A stretch of 64,000 bases of DNA from Casuarina equisetifolia. Its lineage: Eukaryota > Streptophyta > Magnoliopsida > Fagales > Casuarinaceae. How positions within the stretch are numbered: the stretch's first letter is position 1; each line of letters starts with the position of its first letter. The position numbers were made by a program, and so were the translations under genes. The notes beneath the pieces were generated by a model, which saw nothing but the letters and a program-made list of their open reading frames with translations, did not search any database and was not told where the DNA came from. The DNA lies in assembly GCA_028551475.1 (NCBI GenBank), contig CM052358.1, positions 15,979,938 to 16,043,937 of the forward strand, written 5' to 3'. Shown in pieces: positions 45,929 to 58,369 of the stretch.

Positions 45929-48120
45929 TTTGTCCAAAATCAAGGACGCAATCTATTGATCAATTTTTGTTTAGGAAAACAATTCGACTCTTATATTTCA
46001 ATTTTGTCAATGGAAAATAGAGTCTAGGATTTTCGCGTAATCATTTTGAATGAAATTTGGACAAATTAATGGTTTTCTTTCATTTTTCCTTTTTTGGTTA
46101 TCAAAGTCATTACAATCGTTCACATGAGTAGTAGACCAGTTTAAGTTTATTTCTCTTAGTCTTATTATCCAATTTAATATGTTAGAAATTTTTTGATCAA
46201 TTTCATGAGAGTGTTACAAGTATGGAATTATTTGCACTAATGAACAACGAGGCTCCTTTGGGCATTCTCCACCACCCTAGACTTTACGAACCTGACCCAA
46301 ATTTTTTGGCCAGAATCCACCACCTTTTGCCTGGATTCCCTGCGCTTGCGGTCAATCATAATACATTATCAACTATTTTCTTGGCCATGCATCTTAGTAT
46401 CTGCCTTCAAGCTCTAGTAATTCCATCATTCTCTACCATCTAATGCTACAACTTGAGCCAAATGAATTACATGACCACCACAATTAATTTGTCTAATCTT
46501 CAATTTTATAGCTTCAACAATAAAAGTAAAAACATATCATCTCAAAAGAAGCTATGTTCCTCAACAAATCTTACAATGTAGCTTATAAATGCTTAGATTT
46601 GAACAAAGAAACATAGAGATACACTTTGTAGACTATAATCCACTACTTCAATAGTATATTCCTATTGATTTACTTTATTATCATTTAAAATCAAACTAGA
46701 TCTAAGAAAAAAGAAATCTCACCTATAAAATATCAATCTGTCTCTTTATTTACATTCTTGTGAATTCACCAAGTTATATCCATCATCTTTGGTCCTAATC
46801 AACTTGTCTTTGGTACCACTTTTAGGAGATTAGATTGAAGAATGTTTAGATTAACATAAATATATCAATATAATCGCATCATTACATCTATATGGATAAA
46901 AAATATATCAGTATAAATGCACAAACTTTAACACATTAGATTGAAGAAGGTTTAGATTAACATAATATCTTACATCTTCCAAGTCTCTTTTCATAAGTTT
47001 TCTTTTATGTTCTTTCTCACCAAGCAAACAACATCTTTTGAAAATCTCTTGTTAGGTAAAATCCATGAAAAGAGTTCTATCAAACAACTAGAAAACCCCC
47101 CAAAAGGGCTCTCTCACTAAAAATTCCAATCAAGTTTCTCTACGCTTCCTCTATTTACAAAGAAAATTCCTAATTTTTACAATTACTTAGATGCCTTGCT
47201 TGTAATAAGATATTATAATCATGCCTTTCAACATAATTGTTCTACTACTTCTAATAATATTATGGAATTGTCTTCAAACTTAAGCTCAATAAAAAGTAAC
47301 AAAGTGAAAAACAAAATAAGTTAAGCTAAAATCCTTTTTCTCTCCTGCCTTATTTTGTATAAGTTTTTTTACAATAATCCTCCATTCACAGGTAGCTGGA
47401 CTATTTACCAGAATATTTTGGTAACCATTTTCATTTACAGTTAGTATGAGCTAGACCAGCGACAAGCATACATTCCCTATTTTCTCCATAGTTTCTCCAT
47501 TGGTTGGATCCGTTGTTGACTTGGACTTAGGAATAGAAAATAATATGCAAACTTTATTACCAATTTTTCGTTAGACTTTTCTGTTTCTTGTTCAATCCTT
47601 AATACAAAGTCAATTGGTGTTCGCTTTATAACCATCGATAGAGGAATCATGACGGCAAAAAGCAAATGACCTTATATTGGATATATGAAGCATGTTGTAT
47701 GCGGAATATAAGAAATATGTAAAAACATGTTTATTTTCCTTCTTGTGTTTTACTTTGATAAAATAGGTTGCACATTGAAGGTATGATGTGCATGTTGAAT
47801 TAGACTCGTAGTTGAAGCCGCTCCGTTCTTCATTGGGTTTTCAAATTATTCTTGCCACTGATATCCCAAATTGTTCAAATAATTAATGCCATGCAACTAA
47901 TTTTACCGTATCACACTCACAATACAACACCAAATAGCTGCATAATTTTACCATGTCACACAATCAAGTTTTGAACTAATTATGCATGTCTCTTACATTT
48001 ATCTCTCGATATCCCAAGAAACGCAAATGGAGTTTATGAAAACCAAGAAAGTGTATAAACAAAATATAGGCGTCGTCAAAATTCCTATTTTAAAAGCTTA
48101 TTCAAACTTTTCTTCCATTG
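45929..48120. other. 3' flank of NAC gene 1 and repeat-bearing intergenic DNA
   Basis: The first 110 bp align with the 3' flank of NAC gene 2 (tttgtccaaaatcaagga, cttatatttcaattttgtca, agagtctaggatttt), so the duplication includes the 3' UTR. The rest is AT-rich. An open frame at 46222-46443 has no recognisable domain. Confidence 0.5.
46925..47270. repeat. Dispersed repeat, copy 2 (right of NAC gene 1)
   Basis: Partner of 43330-43660, direct orientation. A shorter piece of its left part also occurs at about 46830-46870. The pair brackets NAC gene 1. Confidence 0.6.
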
Positions 48121-48127
48121 TCAACTA

Positions 48128-48268
48128 TGTTGGAGGTTGAAATATCCAGTCTCACATTGGATAACGTGACAGGAGAGCCTAGTCTTATAAGCTTCCACTA
48201 GCAACCCACTATTGTACAATTTTAGATTTTAGATGGGCCTTTTGGTTTATAATTTGGTATCCAGAGCC
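48128..48268 (+). mobile_element. Short LTR plus primer-binding site (TRIM- or copia-like remnant)
   Basis: Starts TGTTGGAGGTTGAAATATCC at 48128. About 125 bp later, tggtatccagagcc (48255-48268) is an initiator-Met primer site with one inserted base, on the plus strand. Downstream a frame begins MSPNHTDLPHTQTIATELLP, like the start of a copia Gag, but is soon lost. The second LTR is not found. Confidence 0.55.
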
Positions 48269-48530
48269 TTTTTGGCCCCCGCCCTAAATCGATCCTCCCC
48301 TTTTCTGCACAAATGAGTCCTAATCATACCGATTTACCTCACACCCAAACCATTGCAACCGAATTGCTGCCGATCGTCGATGGATTAAACTACTCTCGGG
48401 TTATTGTTCAACACCTGTTCCAATGCAATCGTCGGCCAACTCACCAACAAGGAAATGTTGTCTGATGTTTGGCGAGCCCTAGCAGCGGAGTCCGCTACAT
48501 TCAAAAATTGGCAATTATAATCAAATGCTA

Positions 48531-48610
48531 AAGTACCAGAGAGTTCAAGTCCATTCCATCTTTGACATTGATTGAAACATAAATGATACATGCAATCTGA
48601 CTACAAACAT
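48531..48610 (-). pseudogene. Scrap of CCR-like intron 1
   Basis: Matches 6170-6255 in copy A intron 1 (gagagttcaagtccattcca, gacattgat-gaa-c-taaatgatac, caatctgact-caaac) in the same orientation. It ends at a (TA)n run at 48608-48633. Confidence 0.75.
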
Positions 48611-48633
48611 ATATATATATATATATATATATA
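48608..48633. repeat. (TA)n microsatellite
   Basis: About 13 TA units at the break of the CCR-like scrap. Confidence 0.9.
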
Positions 48634-48904
48634 TGGATCTACAATTAATTAACAAAGACTAGTTATTAAACGCGTGAGAGAACATATATACACTAAACTG
48701 AAAATTTTGCTTCCAATAAATGATACATTAGATAAATGATTCCTTTTCTTTATAAAAATTTTACTAATAATTTCTTAATCAATAGAATCATAAACCATTT
48801 GGCAAAATTTTACTACTCTAGAGATTTTTTCCAGCAATTTTAATTATTTGGATGATGATTCTATCATTTGATAAGATGCACTTTAAAAGTGTATACAAAT
48901 TAAA

Positions 48905-51900
48905 AAAAAATTAGATAAAATAAAAAATATGAATATGCGGGAAATGACATTCACTATTTTAATTAGGACCCTTCAATAGTGATCTAGGACAATTTCTAGT
49001 AAAAATAGAGGAGCTTGTTAGTAGGGGCAAAATTGTCTAGGCTATTATGAAAAGATATGAATAACTTCACTTTTGCTCAAAATTGTCAAAATCGCTTGGT
49101 GGCCATGTTAGATTATAGTGCTTAACTAAATTGTAAAAAATATTTACTAAAAATGTTAAAAATTATAAAATTCTGAAGTTAAATGATATAAATATTTATA
49201 AAAATATAAATAAAATAAAAAATATTAATACGTAAGAAATGACATTCACTATTTTAATCAGGACCCTTCAATAGTGGTTCGGGGCAATTTCTAGCAAAAA
49301 CAAAGGACCTTGTTTGTAAGGGCAAAATCATCTAGGCTTCTACAAAAAGATAAAAGTATCTATGTTTTTTGGTAAACCTGGCAAAATCACTTGGTAGCCA
49401 TGTCAAATTACAAAACTTAATTGAATTGTAAAAAATATTTATTGAAAAAGGTTAAAAAAATGACCTATAAATATTTATAAAAATAAAATAAAAAATAAGA
49501 ATATGCGGTAAATGACATTCACCATTTTAATTAGGACCCTTTGATAACAATTCAAGGTAATTTCTGGCAAAAATATAAGACCTCATTTGTAGAGGCAAAA
49601 TCATTCAAGTTGTTATAAAAAGATACGAGTACCTCCATTTTTACTTAAAACTGGCAAAATCACTTGGTGGCCATGTCAAATTACAAAGCTTAACTAAATT
49701 GTTAAAAATATTTAGTGAAAAAGATAAAATAAAATAAAATTATGAAGTTAAATTATAAAAAAGTAAAAAAAAATATGAATATGTAAGAAATGACATTCAT
49801 CATTTTAATCAAGACCCTTCAACAGTGATTTAGGGTTATTTCTAACAAAAACAAAGGACCTTGTTAATAGGAAAAAATTCTTTAAGCTATTGCAAAAAGA
49901 TACTTGTACCTTCATTTTTGCTAAAAACTAGCAAAATCATTGGGTGGCCATGTCAGATTATGAAACTTAACTAAATTGTAAAAAATATTTACTAAAAAAG
50001 GTAAAAATTATAAAATTATGAAGTTAAATTATAAAATTATAAAAATAAAAAATTAAAAAATAGTAAAAACTATAAAATTATGAAGTTTAATTTATATATA
50101 TATTTATAAAATAAAAATAAAATAAAATATGAATACACAGAAATGACATTCACCATTTTAATCAAGACCCTTCCACAGTGATTCAAGATAATTTCTAGCA
50201 AAAATAGTGAACCTTCGTTTTTTCTCAAAACTAGCAAAACCACTAGGTGGCCATGTCAAATTGTAAAACTTAAGTGAATTGTAAAAAATATTTACTAAAA
50301 AAGATAAAAATTATAGATTATGAAGTTGAATTATATAAATATTTATAAAATATATAAAATAAAATAAAAATATGAATACATGGGAAATGACATTCACCAT
50401 TTTAATCACAACCTTTTGCTAATAATTCAAGTGAATTTCAAGCAAAAACAAAGAATCTCATGCATAGGGCAAAATTGTTCAGGCTATAGCAAAAAAATAC
50501 AAATACCTTCATTTTTGCTCAAAAGTAGCACAATCACTCGATAGCAATGTTAGATTACAAAGCTTAACTAAATTGTAAAAAATATTTACCAAAATAGTAA
50601 AAAATACAAAATTATGTACTTAAATTATATAAATATTTATAAAAATATATCAAAATAAAAAATATGAATATGCAGGAAATGACATTCATCATTTTAATCA
50701 GGACCCTTCGACAGTGATTTGATTCGAGACAATTTCTAGAAAACTCAAAAGACCTCGTTCATAGAGGCAAAATCGTTTAAGCTATTGCAAAAATATATGA
50801 CTAACCCTGTTTTGGTCAAAGTTGACAAAATTACTCAATGGCCATGTCAAATTACAGAGCTTAACTAAATTTTAAAAGCTATTTATTGAAAAAGGTAAAA
50901 CATATAAAATTATGAACTTAAATTATATAAATATTTATAAAAATAAAAAATAAAATAAAAACTAAGATATATGGTAACAATGGACCTCGTTCAAGGAAAT
51001 TTATGGTGATTTAATTAGGACCCTTCAATAGTGATTTAGGGTAATTTTTGAGAAAAATAGAGGACTTCAGTTAGTAGGGCCAAAATTGTTCGAGCCATTG
51101 TGAAAAGATACCTATACCTTCGTTTTTGCTCAAAACTAGCAACATTGCTCACGTAAGAAATATACAATTATGAACAAGGTAAGAAATATACAATTATGAA
51201 GTTAAATTATATAAATATTTATAAAAATAAAAAGATATAAAATAAAATAAAAAATAAGAATATGCGAATCAAGACCCTTTAATAGTGATTCAGGGCAATT
51301 TCTTTGAAAAAAAATAGGAAACTAGCAAAATCACGAGTATCTCCGTTTTTGTACAAAATTGGCAAAATTACTCAATGGCCATGTCAAATTGTAAAGCTTA
51401 ACTAAAGTAAAAAATATTTATTGAAAAAGATAAATAAATAAATGAATAATTATGAAGTTAAATTATATAAATATTAAAAAGAATAAAAAACTACAAAAGA
51501 AAATAAAGATATAAATACACGGGAAATGACATTCATCATTTTAATCAAAACCCTTTAACTATGATGCAAGTGAATTTCTAGCAAAAACAAAAGACCTTGT
51601 TCATGGGGATAAAATCATATAAATTGTTGTAAAAAGATATATGAGTACGTCCGTTTTTGTTCCAAATTTATAAAATCACTCAATGGACAACTAAGATTAT
51701 AGAGCTTAATTAAATTGTTAAAATATTTCCTAAAAATAATAAAAAATATAAAATTATGTACTTAAATTATATAAATATTGATAAACATAAAAAAATAAAA
51801 AAAATGAATATGCAAAAAATGACATTCATCATTTTAATTAGAAACTTTTGATAGTGATTCAAGGCAATTATTAGCAAAACTAAAGGACCTTGTTCAAAAT

Positions 51901-54900
51901 GGTAAATTCGTCTAGGTTGTTGTGAAAAGATACTAATACTTACTTTTTTGCTCAAAACTAGCAAAATCACTTGGTGACCATGTCATATTACAAAGTTTAA
52001 ATGAATTGGAAAAAATATTTACTAAAAAAGAAAAAACTAAAATTATGAAGTTAAACTATATAAATATTAATAAGAATATAAAAAAATATTACATAAGATA
52101 AAAAATATGAATACGTGGGAAATGGCATTCCCCACTTTAATCGAGACCCGTCGATAATGATGCAGGGCAATTTTTGGTAAAAAAAAGAAGACCTTGTTCG
52201 TAGGGCCAAAATTGTCTTGGTTGTTTTGAAAAAATACAAATATCTTCATTTTTGCTCAAAACTTGCAAAATCACTCGATGGCCATGTCAAATTATAGAAC
52301 TTAACTAAATTATTAAAAATATTTACTGAAAAAGGTAAAAATAAAAAATAAAATGATGATGTTACATTATATAAATATTTATAAAAATATCCAAAAATTT
52401 TTAAAAAAATATGAACATGCAGGAAATGACATTCACAATTTTATTCAAGATCCTTCAACAATGATTCAGGACAATTTCAAGCAAAAACGAAGCATATCAT
52501 TTGTAGAGGCAAAATCGTCTAAGTTGTTGCGAAAAGATACGAGTACTTTAGTTTTTGCTCAAAATTGGCAAAATCACTTGGTAGCCATGTCAAGTTATAG
52601 AGATTAACTAAATTATGAAAAAATTTATTGAAAAAGGTAAAATTTATAAAAATATGAAGTTAAATGATGTAAATTTTATAAAAATAAAAAATAAAAAATA
52701 TGAATACATGGGAAATGACATTCATCGTTTTAATTAGGACCCTTTGACAATGATTTAGGGTAATTTATGGGAAAAGCAAAGGAACTTGTTAGTAAGGGCA
52801 CAATCATCCAAGCTATTGTGAAAAGATACATGTACTTCTGTTTTTGCTCAAAAGTGGCAAAATCGCTCAATGGCCATGTTAGATTACAGGTTTTAACTTA
52901 ATTGTAAAAAATATTTGCTAAAAAAGGTAACAAATAAAAAATTATGAAGTTAAATTATATAAATATGTACAAAATATAAAAATATAAAAAGAATAATAAA
53001 AAAAGAATACGCAAGAAATGGCATTCATAATTTTAATTAAGACCATTTGACAGTGATTCAGGGTAATTTATGGCAAAAACAGAGGACGTGGTTTGTAGGG
53101 ACAAAATCATCCAAGCTGATGCAAAAAGATATGAGTACCTATGTTTTTGCTCAAAATTGGAAAAATTACTCGGTGGGCATGTCATATTACAAAGCTTAAT
53201 TAAATTGTTAAAAATATTTACTGAAAAAGCTAAAAAAATATAAAATTATGAAGTTAAAAATATTTACTAAAAAAGCCAAAATCATCCAAGCTATTGCAAA
53301 ACGATGCGAGTACCTCGGTTTGTGCTCAAAATTGGCGAAATCACTAATGGCCATGTCAAATTAAAGAGCTTAACTGAGTTGAAAAAAAATATTTATTGAA
53401 AAAGGTAAAAAAAAATGTACTTAAATTATATAAACATTTATAAAAATATAAATAAAAAGTAAAAAATATGAATATGTGGGAAATAACATTTAGCATTTTA
53501 ATCAAGACCCTTTAATAGTGATTTAAGGCAATTTTTGACAAAAACAAAGGTCTACATTCATAGGGGCAAAATTGTCTAGGTTGTTGCGAAAAGATATGAG
53601 TATCTTTGTTTTTGCTTAAAACTAATAAAATTACTTGATGATCATGTTAGATTATAAAATTTAACTAAATTGAAAAAAAATATTTATTGAAAAAGGTAAA
53701 AAAATGAAAGAAAATATAAAGTTAAAATATGTAAATATTCATAAAACTTTTAAAAAATATAAAGTAAAATAAAAGATATGAATACATAGGAAATGACATT
53801 CACCATTTTAATTAGGACCCTTCCATAGTGATTGAATGCGATTTCTAGCAAAAACAAAGGACCTCATTCATTAGGGCAAAATTATTTGAGCTGTTGCAAA
53901 AAGATACGAGTACCTCCATTTTTGCTTAAAACTAACAAAATCACTTAGTGGCCATGCCAGATTACAGAGCTTAACTAAATTGTAAAAATTACTTACTAGA
54001 AAAGGTAAAAATTTTAAAATTATGAAGTTAAATTATATAAATTTATAAAAATATAAAAATAAAATATAAATATAAATACACAAGAAATGACATTCACCAT
54101 TTTAAGACCCTTTGACAATGATTTAGGAAAATTTTTGGAAAAGCCAAGGATCTCATTAGTAAGGGCAAAATTGTCTAGATTGTTACAAAAAGATGCATGT
54201 ATCTTCATTTTTGCTCAAAACTGGCAAAATCGCTCGATGACCATATCATATTACATAGCTTAACTGAATTATAAAAAATATTTACTAAAAAAGGTAAAAA
54301 TAAAAAATTATGAAGTTAGATTATATAAATATTTATAAAAAAAATAAAAATATTATAAAATAAGAATACGTAGGAAATAACATTAACCATTTTAATCAAG
54401 ACCCTTTGATAGTGATTTAGGGCAATTTTTAACAAAAACAGAGGACCTTGTTCGTAGAGGCAAAATCATCCAAGTTATTGTGAAAATATACGAGTACCTC
54501 CTTTTTTGCTCAAAATTGGAAAAATCATTTGATGGCCAAGTCAAATTACAGAGCTTAACTGAACTGTAAAAAATATTTACTGGAAAAAATATAAAATATA
54601 AAATCATGAAGTTAAATTAGATAAATATTTATAGAAATATATAAATATATAAATTAAAATAAGAAATATAAATATGTGGCAAATGACATACATCATTTTA
54701 ATTAGGACCCTTCGATAGTGATTTAGGACAGTTTCTGTCAAAAACATAGAACCTCATTCATAAGGACAAAATCATCTGAGTTGTTGGGAAAAGATTGGGT
54801 ACCTTTGTTTTTGTTCAAAACTTGGCAAAATCACTGGGTGGCTGTGTCAAATTACAGAGCTTAATTGAATTGTAAAAAATATTTACTAAAGAAGGTAAAA

Positions 54901-55220
54901 AAATAAAATTATGAAGTTAAATCATATGAATATCTATAAAAATATAAAAAGATATAAAAAATAAAAAATATGAATACATGGGAATGACATTTACCATTTT
55001 AATCATAATCTTTCGACAGTGATTCAAGGCAATTTTTGTCAAAAACAGAAGACTTGTTCATAAGGGCAAAATCATTTGGGTTATTGCAAAAATATATGAG
55101 TACCTCATTTTTTGCTAAAAATTGACAAAATCACTTAGTGGTCATGTTAGATTACGGAACTTGACTAAATTGTAAAAAATATTTACTGAAAAAGGTAAAA
55201 GATATAAAATTATGAAGTTA
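48905..55220. repeat. 6.3-kb tandem satellite array, about 21 units of roughly 290-305 bp
   Basis: Each unit holds the same ordered anchors: aaatgacattca-cattttaat, a-gacccttcgatagtgattcagg, gcaatttctagcaaaaaca, aggacct-gtt, ggcaaaat, tattgcaaaaagatacgagtacc, tttttgctcaaaa, ggtggccatgtca, gcttaactaaattgtaaaaaa, then an A/T-only spacer. The tgacattc anchor occurs near 48947, 49240, 49513, 49791, 50143, 50388, 50680, 51527, 51820, 52123, 52427, 52716, 53019, 53484, 53794, 54088, 54378, 54684 and 54985; two more units (about 50980, 51270) lost it, and one partial unit sits near 53280. Divergence is high and there is no coding frame. It lies between the two NAC genes. Confidence 0.95.
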
Positions 55221-55288
55221 CATGTCAAGCAACATTATTAGCAATGTAATTTGCATACATTACTAATACTTTTTCTTTCCCACAAAAA

Positions 55289-55330
55289 TGAGCAGCGGTG
55301 AAGGGAAGATCGTGCGTGTGACCTGTGCAC
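55289..55330 (+). pseudogene. Orphan exon 1 scrap of a CCR-like reductase
   Basis: From the ATG it reads MSSGEGKIVRVTCA, against [14 protein letters not shown] of copy A; the DNA matches for about 40 nt and then diverges (one base is missing near the end). Plus strand, opposite to copies A and B, right next to the satellite edge. Confidence 0.65.
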
Positions 55331-55343
55331 TCGGAAATAGAGC

Positions 55344-55550
55344 TTGCTGATTAATGAGGAAAGTTACTGCAAGGAGTTTGGAGAGTTGGGAGTTGGATTT
55401 ATGAAACAGATACAGTTGATATCAAGGTTGCCCGTGGAAGGGCCAGGGGAAGCTATGACGACGGCTAGGGAGCTCTTCACAATGTGGGCAGCAGAGGATG
55501 AGCAACTTGGGAATGAATTAGGTGATTATTGGAGAATTATTAGGATCTAA
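55344..55550 (+). other. Unrecognised 68-residue open frame
   Basis: Contains GELGVGFMKQIQLISRLPVE and TARELFTMWAAEDEQLGNEL. The composition looks protein-like (balanced, helical) unlike the surrounding AT-rich DNA, so it may be an exon or a gene scrap. I do not recognise the family. Confidence 0.4.
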
Positions 55551-55555
55551 TTTAG

Positions 55556-56280
55556 CTTTCTTTCATGATGACTGCATGATCTAAGCCGATCGATGACTCC
55601 GTCACTTTGTTAAATCCCATGATGAAGGTAATGATGCTGGCTACTGGATTGGAAGTAGAGAATCCATAACCTATGGCGATCCAGCAAGTGAAAATTTGGC
55701 TGGAGATTAGGCCACGTAATTTTTACGGTTCGGGTCCCACCACTGCTTAAACAGTCGTTGGATGCAGTGGTTACTCAACCGAGCACCAGCGCTTACTCTT
55801 CCCCAGTTTTATTGATGAGGAAACAGGACTTCTAATGTGGAGCAAGATAGTAATCAACAATCTGGCCCGAAGTCAACAAGAGGGAATCAACGTTGAAATG
55901 CGAAGAAGATTTGAGCTGTTGACATGCCTAGGTGTTTGGTAAATGCTAATTCGGTTTAGGAACGTAACCTATCTTTGCTTTGAGTAAATCTTGATCGTGA
56001 ACTTAAATTTAATCTTGAAGGGAGAAAAAATCGGGATAGAAATTATGAATGGAAGAGTCCCCGAAGATGAATATGTGTCCTTTTTTTTCAAAAAATAATA
56101 AAAAAGACAATCTTTTGAATCCTATTTTCTTTGAATCGGTTATAAGGACATAACCAACGGAGATAGGAAATGTTTTTGAAATTTTGAGTTGAAGATAAAA
56201 TTAGAAACTTCTAAATTTTATCTTCATACTTCTGATGGAGATAGGATAATATTTTTTGAGATTACAATAATATTTTTACA
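55556..56280. promoter_or_regulatory. Intergenic DNA and upstream region of NAC gene 2
   Basis: From about 55975 it aligns with the region upstream of NAC gene 1 (cttgatc, gttgaagggagaa-aaatcgggatagaaatta, ttttctttga-tcg), showing the promoter was duplicated with the gene. Left of that nothing is recognised. Confidence 0.5.
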
Positions 56281-56292
56281 CTCAGATGAACC

Positions 56293-56300
56293 TTATAAAT
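56293..56300 (+). promoter_or_regulatory. TATA box of NAC gene 2
   Basis: ttataaat, about 107 bp before the ATG at 56400, in the same relative place as in NAC gene 1. Confidence 0.5.
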
Positions 56301-56399
56301 TTCGAAGGAACTCGTACTCAAAATTATTATCTCCAAGCATATTTCTCCGTCTCAGAAATCCACAAACGCAAGGAGAGAGAGGGGAGCAAGAATCAAACC

Positions 56400-58369
56400 A
56401 TGGAGGATGACATGAAGCCGACTGACATGGATTATGCAATGAAGAGCCCCACGTTCCAACCCAACGTCCTGCATGCGCCAGAGGGAAGCAGTGGTTCCTT
56501 GTCAAATCCCGTGGCTGATATAGACTCTGCAGCCACTGATTGTGACGTAAACCATAATTCCGAGTCATACAAAAGGGAAAGAGATCAGTTCTTCCGAATT
56601 CTCCCGACGGGGTATAGGTTTTGCCCCACCGACGAAGAGCTTCTCCATACTTACTTGCAACGCAAGGTCGAGAACAGGATCCTTCCATTTAACAAGATCG
56701 CGGACGAGAACGTATACATGAACAACCCGGAGGTTCTTGCAGGTTCTTGTTAATATCTGTCAAGTTTTTCTTTCTTATCGTCGTTCTTTATGCATTTTTT
56801 CAACATCTTTTTAAACCCAAGATTCCTTTTTTGTAGCAAAATACGAACAAGCTGGAGAAAAGGATTTGTACTTTTTCACTCCGAGATATCGAAAGTATCA
56901 GAATGGAAAACGTCCCAAAAGAGCAACTGAGGGTGGATACTGGAAGGCTTGTGGAGCGGACAAACCTGTCCAATCGAACGGAATGATCATTGGGTTTAAG
57001 AAGGCATTGGTGTTCTATGTAGGAAAACCTCAAAAGGGTGAGAAAACTAACTGGATTATGCATGAATACAGAGTTGCTAATGCTCCTCCTCCAAGCAAAA
57101 CGGATGCAAACGACATGAAGGTATTTACACGTTGTCAATTTATTCATCTTTTAAGTAGTTCAATTCTACGGACCCTCACTGAATTCGTGTGTGCAGTTGG
57201 ATGATTGGGTTCTGTGTAGGATCTATAAGAAAGGAGGAAAACCTGCAGTCCGTCATCAAGATGAGGATCCGATGCTTGGAACGTCAGCCCCAGGAACCTC
57301 AACGTCAGGATCAGCAACGTCAACCCCAGGAACATCAGCCCCAGGAAAATCAGGCCCAGGAACATCAACCCCTTCTGATTTTGTTAATGAAAATCATGGT
57401 AAGGAAATAAGCTGCGACCCTAACGTTGCTAATGCGAACTTTGCCACACAGGAAAAAAATGGATACTTCAGAAGTGATAAATCCGGAAACTCTCTTGCTA
57501 TGGTTTCCTTCGTTTATCCGTTCCATGGACGACATGGTTGTGGTGGAACTCCAGTCCAGCAGCGATCGACTTTTGACGCTGCCACCTCTAATCAGTTCCA
57601 TGAAGGAAATGCTTATTGTGGACCTCCATTCCAGCAGCGATTGAATCCTGAAGCTGCCACTTCTAATGGGTTCCATGAAGGAAATGCTTGTGGAGGAACT
57701 CCAGTCCAGCATCGATCGACTTTTGACGTTCCCACCGCTAATCAGTTCCATGAAGGAAATGCTTACGGTGAAATTCCATTCCAGCAGCGATTGAATTCTG
57801 ACGCTGCCACTTCTAATGGGTTCCATGAAGGAAATGCTTACGGTGAAATTTCATTTCAGCAGCGATCGACTTTTGACGTTCCCACCGCTAATCAGTTCCA
57901 TGAAGTAAATGCTTACGGTGGAATTGCATTCCAGCAGCGATCGACTTTTGGCACTGCCACCGCTAATCACTTGATTGAAGGAAATGTTTATGGTGGAACC
58001 CCAGTCCAGCAGAGATCAATTTTTTATCCTGCCACTGGAAATCAGTTCTACCGAGGAATTGCTTGTGGTGGAATGCCAGTCCAGCAGCAAGACGATGCCA
58101 TCACTGATCGGCTCCTTGGAGTAGGAACTCCAGTTCAGCAACAGCCGACTTTCCGTGCTGCCACCGATGATCAGTTCCATAGAGGAGGAACTCCGGTTCA
58201 GCAACAGCTGACTTTCCAAGCTACCACCGATGATCAGCTTCATGAAGGAGGAACTCCTGTCCAGCAACAATCGACTTTGCATGCTACCACCAATGGTCAG
58301 TTGCATGAAGCAGATGCCCGTATTGATACAGCACTAGCAGACGGCAGCTATATGCAATGGAATTCTTGA
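56400..58369 (+). CDS. NAC-domain transcription factor, gene 2 (599 aa, expanded repeat C-terminus)
   Basis: Exons 56400-56742, 56837-57120 and 57197-58369, total 1800 nt. Exons 1 and 2 have exactly the lengths of NAC gene 1 (343 and 284 nt). NAC subdomains: [62 protein letters not shown] then [42 protein letters not shown]. These predict a nuclear DNA-binding dimer. The region after residue about 230 starts with TSAPGTS-type short repeats (57280-57375). About 11 tandem units of 19-26 residues follow: seven of the [24 protein letters not shown] type, one degenerate, then three shorter [18 protein letters not shown] units like those of gene 1. This makes exon 3 twice as long as in gene 1. The tail is glutamine- and asparagine-rich with no membrane segment. 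Confidence 0.92.
57535..58320 (+). repeat. Coding tandem repeats in exon 3 of NAC gene 2
   Basis: Units of about 75 bp (with the GNAY extension) alternate between a STFD..TANQF type and an LN.(D/E)AATSNGF type up to about 57860, suggesting dimer-wise amplification. The last three units are 60-63 bp. All indels keep the frame. Gene 1 carries about five 57-63 bp units at 45585-45900. Confidence 0.88.

Noticed and set aside
48905-55220. CRISPR-like array or short genes in the repeat region
   Set aside because: Units are about 290-305 bp, contiguous and degenerate, in a plant nuclear setting. The small ORFs (for example 51767-52607, 54020-54607) are chance open frames of the satellite.
56293-57826. 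Long minus-strand ORFs opposite NAC gene 2 (also 44982-45506 opposite gene 1)
   Set aside because: They are mirror frames of well-supported NAC exons and repeats, with no splice or domain support of their own.
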